Positions 52,142 through 60,860 of a stretch of 64,000 nt of DNA are shown here, piece by piece. The translations under genes and the position numbers were made by a program. The notes under the pieces are model-generated. The model ran no database searches and was not told where the DNA came from. It saw nothing but the letters and a program-made list of their open reading frames with translations. Numbering within the stretch: position 1 is the stretch's first letter; every line of letters starts with the position of its first letter. The DNA comes from an uncultured Eubacteriales bacterium (lineage in GTDB: Bacteria; Bacillota; Clostridia; Oscillospirales; Oscillospiraceae): NCBI GenBank assembly GCA_900545925.1, contig URAZ01000002.1:55284-119283 (forward strand), written 5' to 3'.

Positions 52142-53320
52142 TTAAGCGTGCAGATCGTAGAGCTCGATCTGTTTGAATTCGCCGTCCACGATCTGATAGA
52201 TCGGAACCTGGCGGTACACATTGTGCGTCGCCGGGTCAAACGTGATGGCACAGGTCAGACCCTGCAGGTCTTCCGTTGCTTCCAAAGCGTCGCGGATGGC
52301 CACGGGATCTGTGCTGCCCGCCTTTTCGATCGCGCCCGTCAGCAGCTTAAACGCATCACAGGCCATGTAGCAGTCCGGTGCAACGTCAACGCTGGGATCA
52401 TAGCCCCAACGCGCAATAAACTTCTCCAGCAGCTCGTCGATACCGGGAGCCTCGGTCACGCACGCAACGTTAAAGATGATCCCGTTCACATTGTCACCGG
52501 CGATCTCGATAAGGCCGCCGGACATGGCACCTTCCGTAGCCAGCAGCGGCTGCGTGATGCCAAGCTCACGCGCCTGGTTGGCGATCAGACCGATCTGCTT
52601 GTAGTAGCCGGCTGCGATGTACAGGCAGTCAAAGTTGCCGGATTCCTTGATCTTCGTCAGAACGGCACGGTAATCCACGTCGCCGGTGTTATAGGCCTCC
52701 TTGGCGATGACCGTACCGCCCGCGCCCTCCACGGCCTCGGCATACTGGCCGCTGACGCCCAGCGAAAAGTCACTGCCGATCTCATAGATGATCGCCACAT
52801 TCTTGTAACCGAGCTTTTCAACGGTGTACTGACCGAGGATTGTGCCGCTCTGCGGGTCGTTCAGGCAGGCGCGGAACGCATAGGGCCGGACCTTCCCATC
52901 GTCGGTCATGGTGACCTTGGTGTTTGTGGCCATGGTGGAAATGACAGGCACTTTATACTCCGTTGCCACATCGACCAGCGCGATCGTGGTAGCAGAAGCT
53001 TCGCAGCCGATGAAGGCGCAGACGCCGTCGTTGAGAATGGCTTTGCGTGCCACGTTCGTTGTTTCAACGGCGTCGTCGCGGTTGTCGTAGCTCAGAAGCT
53101 CGATCTTCCGGCCGCCGAGCAGGCCGCCGTTTTCGTTCACCTCGTCCGCCAGCAACTGAACGGTGTGATACATGACGTCGCCCCACAGAGAGCTTTCGCC
53201 GGTTCTCGCGCCCACGACGCCGATCTTGATCGGACCATTGGCATCATCGGATTTTTTGCTGCACGCGCCCAGTGTCAGCAGCATCGCAACGATCAGAAGA
53301 ATTGCTGTCAGTTTTTTCAT
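52142..53320 (-). CDS. Periplasmic-type binding lipoprotein of the Liv system
   Basis: 392 residues with a lipoprotein signal ending LTLGACSKK. The mature part is a type I periplasmic-binding fold (PIKIGVVGARTGESSLWGDV, AFIGCEASATTIALVDVATE, AIIYEIGSDFSLG). In a Gram-positive cell it would be tethered outside and deliver its ligand to LivHM. The ligand is unknown; LivJ/K-type proteins bind branched-chain amino acids, but this operon's catabolic genes suggest another amide or amino acid. Confidence 0.85.
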   Translation of the reverse strand: MKKLTAILLIVAMLLTLGACSKKSDDANGPIKIGVVGARTGESSLWGDVMYHTVQLLADEVNENGGLLGGRKIELLSYDNRDDAVETTNVARKAILNDGVCAFIGCEASATTIALVDVATEYKVPVISTMATNTKVTMTDDGKVRPYAFRACLNDPQSGTILGQYTVEKLGYKNVAIIYEIGSDFSLGVSGQYAEAVEGAGGTVIAKEAYNTGDVDYRAVLTKIKESGNFDCLYIAAGYYKQIGLIANQARELGITQPLLATEGAMSGGLIEIAGDNVNGIIFNVACVTEAPGIDELLEKFIARWGYDPSVDVAPDCYMACDAFKLLTGAIEKAGSTDPVAIRDALEATEDLQGLTCAITFDPATHNVYRQVPIYQIVDGEFKQIELYDLHA

Positions 53321-53433
53321 TGAACTTCTCTCCTCATACTATTTATTTTTTGTGTTTTAGCCGTACCGCGCGAAGCTGTACCGCTGCTTATTCTGGAACT
53401 GTGCTCCTGCGCGGAGCACAGAAACCGTCTGCT

Positions 53434-54210
53434 TTACTGCATCCACGCGCCGCCGTTCGGCGAAATGACCTGACCCGTGAAGTAGTCCGATGCGGACGAA
53501 GCCAAAAACGCGACGGCGTTGGCAATGTCCTCCGGCTGACCTACGCGCGGCCACAGCGTGTCGGCGATCTCGTCTTCCCAGTCGCGGATCCGCGCCATGC
53601 GGGTGTCGATCAGACCGGGCGCAACGCTGTTTACGTTGATGCTTTCCTTTGCCAGTTCATGCGCCAGCTCTTTGGTAAAGGCAATGACGCCGCCCTTGGC
53701 TGCAGCGTAGTGCGGGTCAGAGAAATCGCCGGTGATCCCGGCACCGGAACTGATGTTCACGATTTTTCCCTGTTTTTTTGCCCGCATGATCGGCAGCACC
53801 GTCATGGTAAAGCGGAACACGCTGTTAAGGTTCAACTCGATCAGGCGCATCCATTCCTGCTCATTGATGGTATCCACAGTTACGCCGCCGCCGCAGCCAG
53901 CCGCATCATTCACCAGAATATCCACAGTGCCAAATTTCTGCACCGCCGTGTCCACGACCTTCTGAATGTCCTCATACTTGCGCACGTCGCAGTAAAGCCC
54001 CAAGCATACGCCGCCTGCCTGCGTGATCTCATCGGCGGTGTTCCTGACGCTTTCCGCTTCAATGTCGCACGCAACGACATTTGCGCCGAGCCCCGCTAGT
54101 TTTTGTGCAATGCCGCGACCGATACCGTTGCCCGCGCCTGTCACAATGGCGGTTTTCCCGGCCAGCTGAAAATAATGCTCCATATTTGCGTGGATCCAGT
54201 TCTGATTCAT
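53434..54210 (-). CDS. SDR-family dehydrogenase 2
   Basis: 258 residues. Motifs are VTGAGNGIGRGIA, NDAAGCGGG, NISSGAGITG and YAAAKGG (catalytic Tyr-Lys). It is a paralogue of the SDR at 48 kb and shares the C-terminal NGGAWMQ-like end. A GAGGAAATACT site precedes the ATG. It is the first gene of the leftward catabolic cluster, followed by the binding-protein gene after 113 bp. Two SDRs in one cluster suggest oxidation and reduction at neighbouring carbons, as in epimerisation of a hydroxy acid or sugar acid. Confidence 0.85.
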   Translation of the reverse strand: MNQNWIHANMEHYFQLAGKTAIVTGAGNGIGRGIAQKLAGLGANVVACDIEAESVRNTADEITQAGGVCLGLYCDVRKYEDIQKVVDTAVQKFGTVDILVNDAAGCGGGVTVDTINEQEWMRLIELNLNSVFRFTMTVLPIMRAKKQGKIVNISSGAGITGDFSDPHYAAAKGGVIAFTKELAHELAKESINVNSVAPGLIDTRMARIRDWEDEIADTLWPRVGQPEDIANAVAFLASSASDYFTGQVISPNGGAWMQ

Positions 54211-54401
54211 AGTATTTCCTCCGCACCATGATGGGCATGAACTTGAGCAAACTGCACAAGCTCACGCCGTGTTTTCCTGTGATAGTACTCATATTAGCAC
54301 AACAAAACGTGTTTTTTCGGACACACGAGGAACGGAGCATTGTATTTTACCCGCCTGTTTTCGCCGCTCCTGCGGACATTCGCCATGACCACTTTTCTCT
54401 T

Positions 54402-55649
54402 TTATAGCACCCGTCCGCTTTTTGAGCGGAATTTGCCCCGGAACGCTGACGGTGTCATAACTTTCAGCTTGACAAAATTTCGCGTCAACGTTTTCTGCGA
54501 ATTATAGCCGACATCCAGCGCAACGTCCAGCACGGTCAGCTCCGTTGTAATGAGCAGTTCACATGCGTGGTTCACGCGGATCTGGTTCAGAAAGTCCTCA
54601 AAGTTGAACTCCACCTGCTCCACCAGCAGCTGCTGCAGCTTTGGTACCGTGATCTGGAATTTTGCCGCGACGCTCTTGGCTGTGAGCGGACTTGCGTAAT
54701 TTCGATAGATATAGTTTACTATGGTATATCCGATGCGTTCCTCTTCGATATGACAGATGTTCTGCACCTTCTGGTATGTCGCCCGGTACTGACCGATGCG
54801 GTCGCCCACCCGTGTGGCAAACACTTTTGAAATGTGCGATTCATCCACAAAGCCCAAGATCTCCGCCAGCTCCCGCAGAGTCAGGTCGGTATACAACAGA
54901 TAATTCACGGTCTTGCAAATGCGCATTTCGTTCAGAAGATCAAAAAATGACAGCCCCGTCATCTGTGTGATATGCGCACTGACGGTCGATTCACTGTAGT
55001 AGAACTGCTGTGCGATCTTCTTGAGCGTCAGCTTTTCATTGCAGTGCAGATACATATAACGCAGAATGTCCACGGAATCCACGCATTCGCTGCGCCCACT
55101 CTCTGGCTGCTCCGTTGCCGCGCGCGTAAAAATGACCGTCAGATACACGATCAGATTCAAAACCGCAATGTTCTCCAGTTCTTTTTCCGCGTGCAGGTTC
55201 TTGCTTGATTCAATGCCGAGCTCCTCACGGATGAGCTGCACGATGTTCCGCACATCCGCGATCTTGTCCTCTGACAGCTGCACGGCGGCATGGTCCTCAA
55301 TGCGCGTCAGGCTGGAGCACGGATCGCCCGACACGTCGCTGAACAGATGTATGACGTTCTGCACCGTATCAAAGTGATAGCGGATGATCACATACTGCAC
55401 CGGCTTCTCGACCGCACTGATCTCGCTGACCTGCCACGGCAGGATGGACACAAGAGTTCCCCTTCGGAAGTCATACTCCTTACCCTGAATGACGATTTTT
55501 CCGGCGCCGTCCAAAGCAAACAGAAACCGCGATTCCTGGTGAATGAGCGGCACCGCCGGTTCTGACACGGTTTCGTAGTCCAGACTGAACAGCCGGCTCT
55601 GATCCACCTGTGACCGATTGAACGGCTGCATCTCGATCAGTTCTTTCAT
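54402..55649 (-). CDS. AraC-family regulator with two DNA-binding domains
   Basis: 415 residues. The N-terminus (about 1-145) is a cupin-like ligand domain. An AraC-type double helix-turn-helix spans about 195-295 (KLTLKKIAQQFYYSESTVSA, LTLRELAEILGFVDESHISK). A second one follows at about 310-410 (PLTAKSVAAKFQITVPKLQQ, LTVLDVALDVGYNSQKTLTR). Standard family members have only one. GGAGG precedes the ATG. It lies 190 bp upstream of the catabolic cluster on the same strand and is the likely regulator of it. Confidence 0.85.
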   Translation of the reverse strand: MKELIEMQPFNRSQVDQSRLFSLDYETVSEPAVPLIHQESRFLFALDGAGKIVIQGKEYDFRRGTLVSILPWQVSEISAVEKPVQYVIIRYHFDTVQNVIHLFSDVSGDPCSSLTRIEDHAAVQLSEDKIADVRNIVQLIREELGIESSKNLHAEKELENIAVLNLIVYLTVIFTRAATEQPESGRSECVDSVDILRYMYLHCNEKLTLKKIAQQFYYSESTVSAHITQMTGLSFFDLLNEMRICKTVNYLLYTDLTLRELAEILGFVDESHISKVFATRVGDRIGQYRATYQKVQNICHIEEERIGYTIVNYIYRNYASPLTAKSVAAKFQITVPKLQQLLVEQVEFNFEDFLNQIRVNHACELLITTELTVLDVALDVGYNSQKTLTRNFVKLKVMTPSAFRGKFRSKSGRVL

Positions 55650-56016
55650 AGGTCCTCCAAACGGCAGAATTCTGTAGAATTACTGGTATTTCTACAAAAT
55701 ATATTATAAAATGGCGAAAATAGCAAGAGGCTGTGGACAGCTCGGCATGGATTTATTGTATTATCCGCGGGAGATCTGTACGCACCTGCCTCGCATTTTT
55801 GACAGGCCTTGTTCCCGCCAGACCTATATGCGCACATGGAAGGGCGGGCCTATATGCGCACACGGAAAGGCGGCCATATATGTGAAAGCGCACACAAGAA
55901 CCTGTTAAAGTACAAAGAAAATCCATCATTTCGCACGTCCTGCACAAAAAGTATCTGTTAGAATACGTTTATAAGGTCGTTGGCGATCAAAAAATTGAAA
56001 AACAGGAGGGTTGCCC
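55650..56016. other. Divergent intergenic region with direct repeats
   Basis: No gene. It separates the leftward AraC gene from arcA and contains two and a half direct repeats at 55823-55884, as well as AT-rich stretches that should hold both promoters. Confidence 0.6.
55823..55884 (+). repeat. Tandem direct repeats upstream of arcA
   Basis: CCTATATGCGCACATGGAAG (copy 1, 55823) recurs 26 bp later as CCTATATGCGCACACGGAAA (copy 2, 55849), then a partial third copy at 55874. The spacing is close to 2.5 helical turns. Possible binding sites of an arginine or AraC-type regulator. Confidence 0.55.
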
Positions 56017-57246
56017 ATGCAAGGTCCCATCCACGTTAAAAGTGAGATCGGTCCGCTGCAAAAGGTCTTGCTTCACCGCCCGGGGCGGGAGCTGGAGTAT
56101 CTTGTGCCGGATGCGCTGGAACGCTTGCTCTTTGACGACATTCCCTATCTGCACGGCGCGCAGCAGGAGCATGACCGGTTCGTGCAGCTTCTGCGGGAAA
56201 ACGGCACAGAGGTCGTATTCCTGGAGGATCTGACGGCAGAAGCCATCAGAGCAGATGCTTCTGTTCGGGATGCGTTCATTGATGCTGTTATTTCCGGCGC
56301 AGGAGCGCTGGCAGAGTATTATCGACCGGAGCTGACCGAGTACCTGAAAAGTATTTCTGATGCGCATGTGCTCGTAGAGAAAACAATGTCCGGTATCTGT
56401 GTGCAGGAGCTTCCGGCTTCGCAGAAAAGCTGTTTGGGCCGGCTCATGCAGCAGGATGACCATTTTGTGATGGACCCCATACCAAACCTGTATTTCACCC
56501 GTGATCCGTTTGCGTGCATTGGTAATGGCGTGAGTCTGAATCGAATGCATTCGCAGACGCGCTGCCGGGAAACGATCTATGGCCGGTTCATTCTGAAGTA
56601 CCACCCGGAGTTTTCCGACCATGTACCATTATACTACACGCCGGAGCTTCCTACAAGCATTGAGGGCGGGGATATTCTAAATCTGAGCGCGCAGGTCGTC
56701 GCGGTGGGCGTATCGCAGCGCACGCAGCCAGAATCCGTTGAGCTGCTGGCGCACAACCTTTTTGACGCGCAGGATTGCAGTGTGGACACCGTTTTGGTCT
56801 TTGACATTCCCCACAGCCGTGCCTTCATGCATCTGGACACGGTCTTGACCCAGGTCGACACCGATACCTTCACGGTGCATCCCGGCATTCTGGACAGACT
56901 GCATATCTATGAGATCACGCCGGCTGCCGGCGGACAGCTGCATATTCAGGAAATGGTCCGCCGCCCGGAGGAGGTGCTGGCACACTATCTGCATCAGGAT
57001 CATGTGCGCCTCATCCGCTGCGGAGGCGAGAGCGCGATCGCGGCACAGCGCGAGCAGTGGAACGACGGCTCCAATACGCTGTGTATCCGTCCGGGCTGCG
57101 TAGTCGTATATGACCGCAACCATATCACAAATCAGATCCTGACGGATGCCGGGATCGAAGTTCTTACCGTTCCCAGCGCCGAGCTTTCGCGCGGCCGTGG
57201 CGGTCCGCGCTGCATGAGCATGCCGCTTTGCCGCACCGCGCTGTAA
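56017..57246 (+). CDS. arcA: Arginine deiminase
   Basis: 409 residues from the ATG at 56017 (AGGAGG upstream). It hydrolyses arginine to citrulline and ammonia, the first step of the ATP-yielding ADI pathway. Catalytic residues are seen in FTRDPFACIG, SIEGGDILNL (Glu/Asp), AFMHLDTVLT (His) and the C-terminal GGPRCMSMPL with the nucleophilic Cys. It is followed 73 bp later by the ornithine carbamoyltransferase gene. The direct repeats upstream may be its regulatory sites. Confidence 0.95.
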   Translation: MQGPIHVKSEIGPLQKVLLHRPGRELEYLVPDALERLLFDDIPYLHGAQQEHDRFVQLLRENGTEVVFLEDLTAEAIRADASVRDAFIDAVISGAGALAEYYRPELTEYLKSISDAHVLVEKTMSGICVQELPASQKSCLGRLMQQDDHFVMDPIPNLYFTRDPFACIGNGVSLNRMHSQTRCRETIYGRFILKYHPEFSDHVPLYYTPELPTSIEGGDILNLSAQVVAVGVSQRTQPESVELLAHNLFDAQDCSVDTVLVFDIPHSRAFMHLDTVLTQVDTDTFTVHPGILDRLHIYEITPAAGGQLHIQEMVRRPEEVLAHYLHQDHVRLIRCGGESAIAAQREQWNDGSNTLCIRPGCVVVYDRNHITNQILTDAGIEVLTVPSAELSRGRGGPRCMSMPLCRTAL

Positions 57247-57319
57247 CATGAGCAAGCAAATTGGATGATCCATATCCGGAAAACCAAAATCAGTGGACCA
57301 AATAGAAAGGAGCATTTTT

Positions 57320-58312
57320 ATGCCTGTCAATCTTCGTGGAAGAAATTATCTGAAACTGCTGGATTTTTCTCCGGCAGAGATCCGTTATCTGCTCGACCTG
57401 TCCAGAACCTTCAAGGACCTCAAGCGCACGGGCACGCCGCACCGCTATCTGGAGGGCAAGAATATCGTCCTGCTGTTTGAGAAAACGTCGACCCGCACGC
57501 GCTGCTCATTTGAGGTCGCCGGAATGGACCTTGGTATGGGCGTGACGTATCTCGACCCCGGCAGCAGCCAGATGGGAAAGAAGGAGTCCATCGCCGACAC
57601 GGCCAAGGTCCTCGGGCGGATGTATGACGGCATCGAATACCGCGGCTTCAGCCAGAAGATCGTAGAGGAACTGGCAGAAAACGCGGGCGTGCCCGTCTGG
57701 AACGGCCTGACCGACGAGTTCCATCCGACGCAGATGCTGGCGGACCTTCTGACCATCGAGGAAAAGAAGGGCACGCTCAAGGGGCTGCGCTTTACGTATT
57801 TCGGAGACGCGCGCAACAACATGGGAAATTCCCTCATGGTCGCGTGTGCAAAGATGGGGCTGCATTTCACCGCCTGCGCGCCGAAGGAGCTTTTCCCGGC
57901 ACAGGAGCTGGTCGAGACGTGTAAGGAGCTTGCGGCGCAAAGCGGCGGCTCGGTGACGCTGACCGAGAGCGTGGAAGAGGGCGCGCGGGACGCGGACGTG
58001 CTGTATACGGATATTTGGGTCTCGATGGGCGAGCCGGACTCCGTCTGGGCGGAGCGCATCCGGCTTTTGACGCCGTATCAGGTCAACGCCGAAAAGATGG
58101 CGCTGGCAAAGCCCGACGCACTCTTTATGCACTGCCTGCCGTCGTTCCACGACATCAACACGACCATCGGAAAGCAGATCGCAGAGAAATTCGGCATTAC
58201 CGAGATGGAGGTCTCGGACGAGGTGTTCCTTTCGCCGCAGTCGGTCGTCTTTGATGAGGCGGAAAACCGGATGCACACCATCAAGGCGGTCCTCTATGCA
58301 ACACTTCATTGA
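57320..58312 (+). CDS. arcB: Ornithine carbamoyltransferase, catabolic
   Basis: 330 residues from the ATG at 57320 with AAAGGAG. It converts citrulline and phosphate to ornithine and carbamoyl phosphate. The carbamoyl-phosphate motif FEKTSTRTRCSFE, the HPTQMLADL motif and the ornithine loop FMHCLPSFHD are all present. The position between arcA and arcC supports the catabolic direction (arcB) over biosynthetic argF, although sequence alone would not separate them. Confidence 0.9.
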   Translation: MPVNLRGRNYLKLLDFSPAEIRYLLDLSRTFKDLKRTGTPHRYLEGKNIVLLFEKTSTRTRCSFEVAGMDLGMGVTYLDPGSSQMGKKESIADTAKVLGRMYDGIEYRGFSQKIVEELAENAGVPVWNGLTDEFHPTQMLADLLTIEEKKGTLKGLRFTYFGDARNNMGNSLMVACAKMGLHFTACAPKELFPAQELVETCKELAAQSGGSVTLTESVEEGARDADVLYTDIWVSMGEPDSVWAERIRLLTPYQVNAEKMALAKPDALFMHCLPSFHDINTTIGKQIAEKFGITEMEVSDEVFLSPQSVVFDEAENRMHTIKAVLYATLH

Positions 58313-59201
58313 GCGGGCGCGGACTAAAAACTGGATCGGATTTGGTGCGCGTGCGGCGCTGCTGCTGGTCGGTGCGATCTGGGGCAGCTCGCTGGTCGTG
58401 GTAAAATCCGCCGCGGAGTATATCAGTCCGAATTTTCTCATTGCACTGCGTTTTACGGCAGCATTTGCCGTACTGGCTCTGATTTTTTGGAGGCGGCTGC
58501 GCGGCGTATCCCGCTCGCTTCTGGGCCGCTGCGCCGTGATCGGCGCATGCCTGTTTCTGGCTTACTGGATCCAGACGATCGGCGTAACGTTTGCCATGCC
58601 CGGAAAAAGCGCATTTCTCTCCTCGATCTACTGCGTGCTCGTGCCGTTCATTTACTGGCTTATCAGCGGTCAAAAGCCGAAGCTGCGGAATCTGTTGGCG
58701 GCGGTGCTGTGCGTGGGCGGGATCGTGCTGACCAGCGTGACGGGCGGCTTCACGATGGAGCTGGGCGATATGCTGGCGCTGCTCAGCGGCATATTCTTTG
58801 CTGCGCACATTGCGGTAGTTGGGAAACTGGGGCAGGGGGAAGATCCCATTGTGGTGACGATCCTTCAATTCGGTTTCTGCGCACTGTTCGCATGGATCGC
58901 AACCTTTGCGCTGGAAGGCGTGCACATGACCTGGGATAGGCGCGCCTTGGGCGGCGTCCTCTATCTGGCGTTGTTTTGCACCATGCTGGCGCTGCTGCTG
59001 CAAAATGTGGGGCAGAAGTACGCCTCGCCGGCCAGCGCGTCGATTTTAATGAGTACTGAGTCAGTATTCGGCATTTTGTTTTCTGTTCTGTTTGCTGGCG
59101 AGGTGGTCACGCCGCGGCTGGCGGTCGGCTTTGCGCTGATCTTTGCAGCCGTGCTCGTTTCAGAGGTGCAGCTGCCTGCGAAGCAAGCTGCGAAACAATA
59201 A
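58296..59201 (+). CDS. DMT (EamA) family transporter
   Basis: 301 residues from the ATG at 58296, overlapping the 3' end of arcB by 17 bp. About ten membrane helices form two EamA repeats (GAIWGSSLVVVKSAAEYISP in the first, LGDMLALLSGIFFAAHIAVV in the second). Members export or import metabolites such as amino acids. The overlap with arcB suggests a role in the arginine deiminase pathway, for example ornithine or arginine movement, but this is inference; the usual arginine/ornithine antiporter ArcD is not present nearby. Confidence 0.8.
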   Translation: MQHFIERARTKNWIGFGARAALLLVGAIWGSSLVVVKSAAEYISPNFLIALRFTAAFAVLALIFWRRLRGVSRSLLGRCAVIGACLFLAYWIQTIGVTFAMPGKSAFLSSIYCVLVPFIYWLISGQKPKLRNLLAAVLCVGGIVLTSVTGGFTMELGDMLALLSGIFFAAHIAVVGKLGQGEDPIVVTILQFGFCALFAWIATFALEGVHMTWDRRALGGVLYLALFCTMLALLLQNVGQKYASPASASILMSTESVFGILFSVLFAGEVVTPRLAVGFALIFAAVLVSEVQLPAKQAAKQ

Positions 59202-59205
59202 AAAC

Positions 59206-59238
59206 CAGCGCCGCACAGGAACGTTCTGGGCGGCGCTG
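59206..59238 (+). terminator. Hairpin after the DMT transporter gene
   Basis: CAGCGCCGC and its complement (59206-59214, 59230-59238) lie just after the stop codon, with an internal GGAACGTTC palindrome in the loop. A weak AT-rich tail follows. Confidence 0.55.
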
Positions 59239-59304
59239 CTTGAAATTTTGAGGTTAAATAATATAATAGAGGTTAAATATTATTTATAACAAAGGAGGCG
59301 CACC

Positions 59305-60297
59305 ATGTTTACCATTCTCCGCATAGACGCGCATGCGACCGCCGACCGCATGCCCACAGAGTACGCCGCGCTGGCAGCCAGCGGGCGGACTGATGTTGTT
59401 TTAAAACAAGCCGATGCCGAAACGCCGGAACAGCTTGTTGCTGCGGCGCAGGAAGCAGATGTTTTGCTGACGGATTGCGCTATGCTGACTGGCGCGGTGC
59501 TGCAGCAGCTGCCGCGCTGCCGCGCAATTATTCGCTATGGCGTGGGGTATGACACAGTGGATGTTGCGACTGCAAGCAAATGTGGTATCGCCGTTGTCAA
59601 TGTGCCGGATTTCTGCAACGAAGAGGTATCAAACCATGTAATGATGTTTCTGCTTGCTGCGGCAAAGAAGCTGAAACCGTTAGATGCGCTTGTTCGGCAG
59701 GGGCAATGGGCGCAGGCAAAAGCCATGCAGCGTCCGATGGGCAGCATTCATGGCGAGACTCTGGGGATCATAGGCTGCGGCAATCTGGGGCGAAGCGTGG
59801 CGGTAAAGGCACACGCATTTGGTATGCCGGTCATTGGTTACAGCCCGCACACCCCGCAACCGCTACTGAATGCCGCAGGAATACGAGCTGTTGGATTTGA
59901 AGAGCTGCTGCAAACTGCAGATTATATCTCTGTGAATACTAGCCTAAATGCACGCACCCATCATCTTATTGACCGTGCCGCATTGAAGCAGATGAAGCCA
60001 AGCGCCGTGCTCATCAACTGCGCGCGCGGAACGATCGTTGATGAAGCTGCGCTCATTGAAGCTCTGCAGGCGCACACGATCGCAGGCGCGTGTCTGGATG
60101 TGTTTGAAACAGAGCCGCTTCCGGGCACATCGCCGCTCTGTGCGTTGGATAATGTGCTGCTCATGCCGCATGACGCATCGTATTCCGACGCCAGCTTTCA
60201 TCTTCTCAAAACACGTGTGATCGAAGAAGCGCTGCGCGTGTGCGATGGTGCTACGCCGCTACATGTGGTAAACGCAGTGCAGCTTGGTCTGATATGA
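59305..60297 (+). CDS. D-2-hydroxyacid dehydrogenase (C-terminal-binding-protein type)
   Basis: 330 residues with AAGGAGG before the ATG. NAD-binding motif GIIGCGNLGRSVAVKAHAFG; catalytic Arg in NCARGTIVDEAAL, Glu in DVFETEPLPG, and His in LMPHDASYSD. It reduces or oxidises a 2-oxo/2-hydroxy acid in the cytosol. The substrate is unknown; the neighbours do not show a 2-oxo acid step. It is downstream of the transporter gene but behind a probable terminator, so it is probably expressed separately. Confidence 0.85.
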   Translation: MFTILRIDAHATADRMPTEYAALAASGRTDVVLKQADAETPEQLVAAAQEADVLLTDCAMLTGAVLQQLPRCRAIIRYGVGYDTVDVATASKCGIAVVNVPDFCNEEVSNHVMMFLLAAAKKLKPLDALVRQGQWAQAKAMQRPMGSIHGETLGIIGCGNLGRSVAVKAHAFGMPVIGYSPHTPQPLLNAAGIRAVGFEELLQTADYISVNTSLNARTHHLIDRAALKQMKPSAVLINCARGTIVDEAALIEALQAHTIAGACLDVFETEPLPGTSPLCALDNVLLMPHDASYSDASFHLLKTRVIEEALRVCDGATPLHVVNAVQLGLI

Positions 60298-60480
60298 CAG
60301 CAGGTCAGGAGAACGTGGATCACGGCAGGGAGCTGAAAGGACACACTGCAGCGTGTCTGACGGGTATGATCCTCTGCATTACGCCGCCGGACAAGATGGC
60401 GGTGCAATGCAGCACCACCTTCTATATCCAGGTGACGAGTGCGGAGTTGAATGAGCTGAACACCATGTCGAGCCTCAACG
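60298..60480 (+). pseudogene. Remnant of a sugar kinase 5' end
   Basis: The frame reads TPPDKMAVQCSTTFYIQVTS, then AELNELNTMSSL, closely matching residues 18-50 of the intact kinase that starts at 63465 (TPPERMAVQNSNLFYMQATS, AETNVLNVASSL). It has no start and changes to unrelated sequence afterwards. This is a decayed partial copy. Confidence 0.65.
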
Positions 60481-60860
60481 ACTATGCCGAGCCCGCCGGC
60501 GAAAAACAGGTCTGGGATATCCACGAGGGAAACGCAAGTGGCAGAGATGAAAAAGCGGACATTGGTTTCATTGTTCTTGCAGTCATGAGTGAAAACTTGG
60601 TCGTCAGCAGGACGCCCAAGGGTCTCCTCGCGACAGATTACACCCTTACGACAACCCCACGACGGAAAAAGCGGACAAGCTTGTGAATGGCAGAACCGTC
60701 TAAAAAACGCCATCGGCTGCCACGGTCTGAAAGAACTCATTGGCAGACTGGAACCGCCGTGCAGGGTCTTCCTGATAGCCAAGGCAGGCAAGGCAGTGAA
60801 CGATAAAATACAGCGGCTGACATTCTATTTGGCTATTAAAAACATATGAGGAATTGAAAA
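60481..60860. other. Gap of decayed sequence before arcC
   Basis: No intact gene. A plus-strand stretch reads KADIGFIVLAVMSENLVVSR, then TPKGLLATDYTL, before frame loss; family not recognised. The last part should contain the promoter of arcC. Confidence 0.4.

Noticed and set aside
52079..53323. 414-codon open frame on the plus strand
   Set aside because: Antisense to the Liv binding protein, which has a clear lipobox and fold.
55823..55884. A short CRISPR-like array
   Set aside because: The copies are adjacent without unique spacers, so they are direct repeats, not an array.
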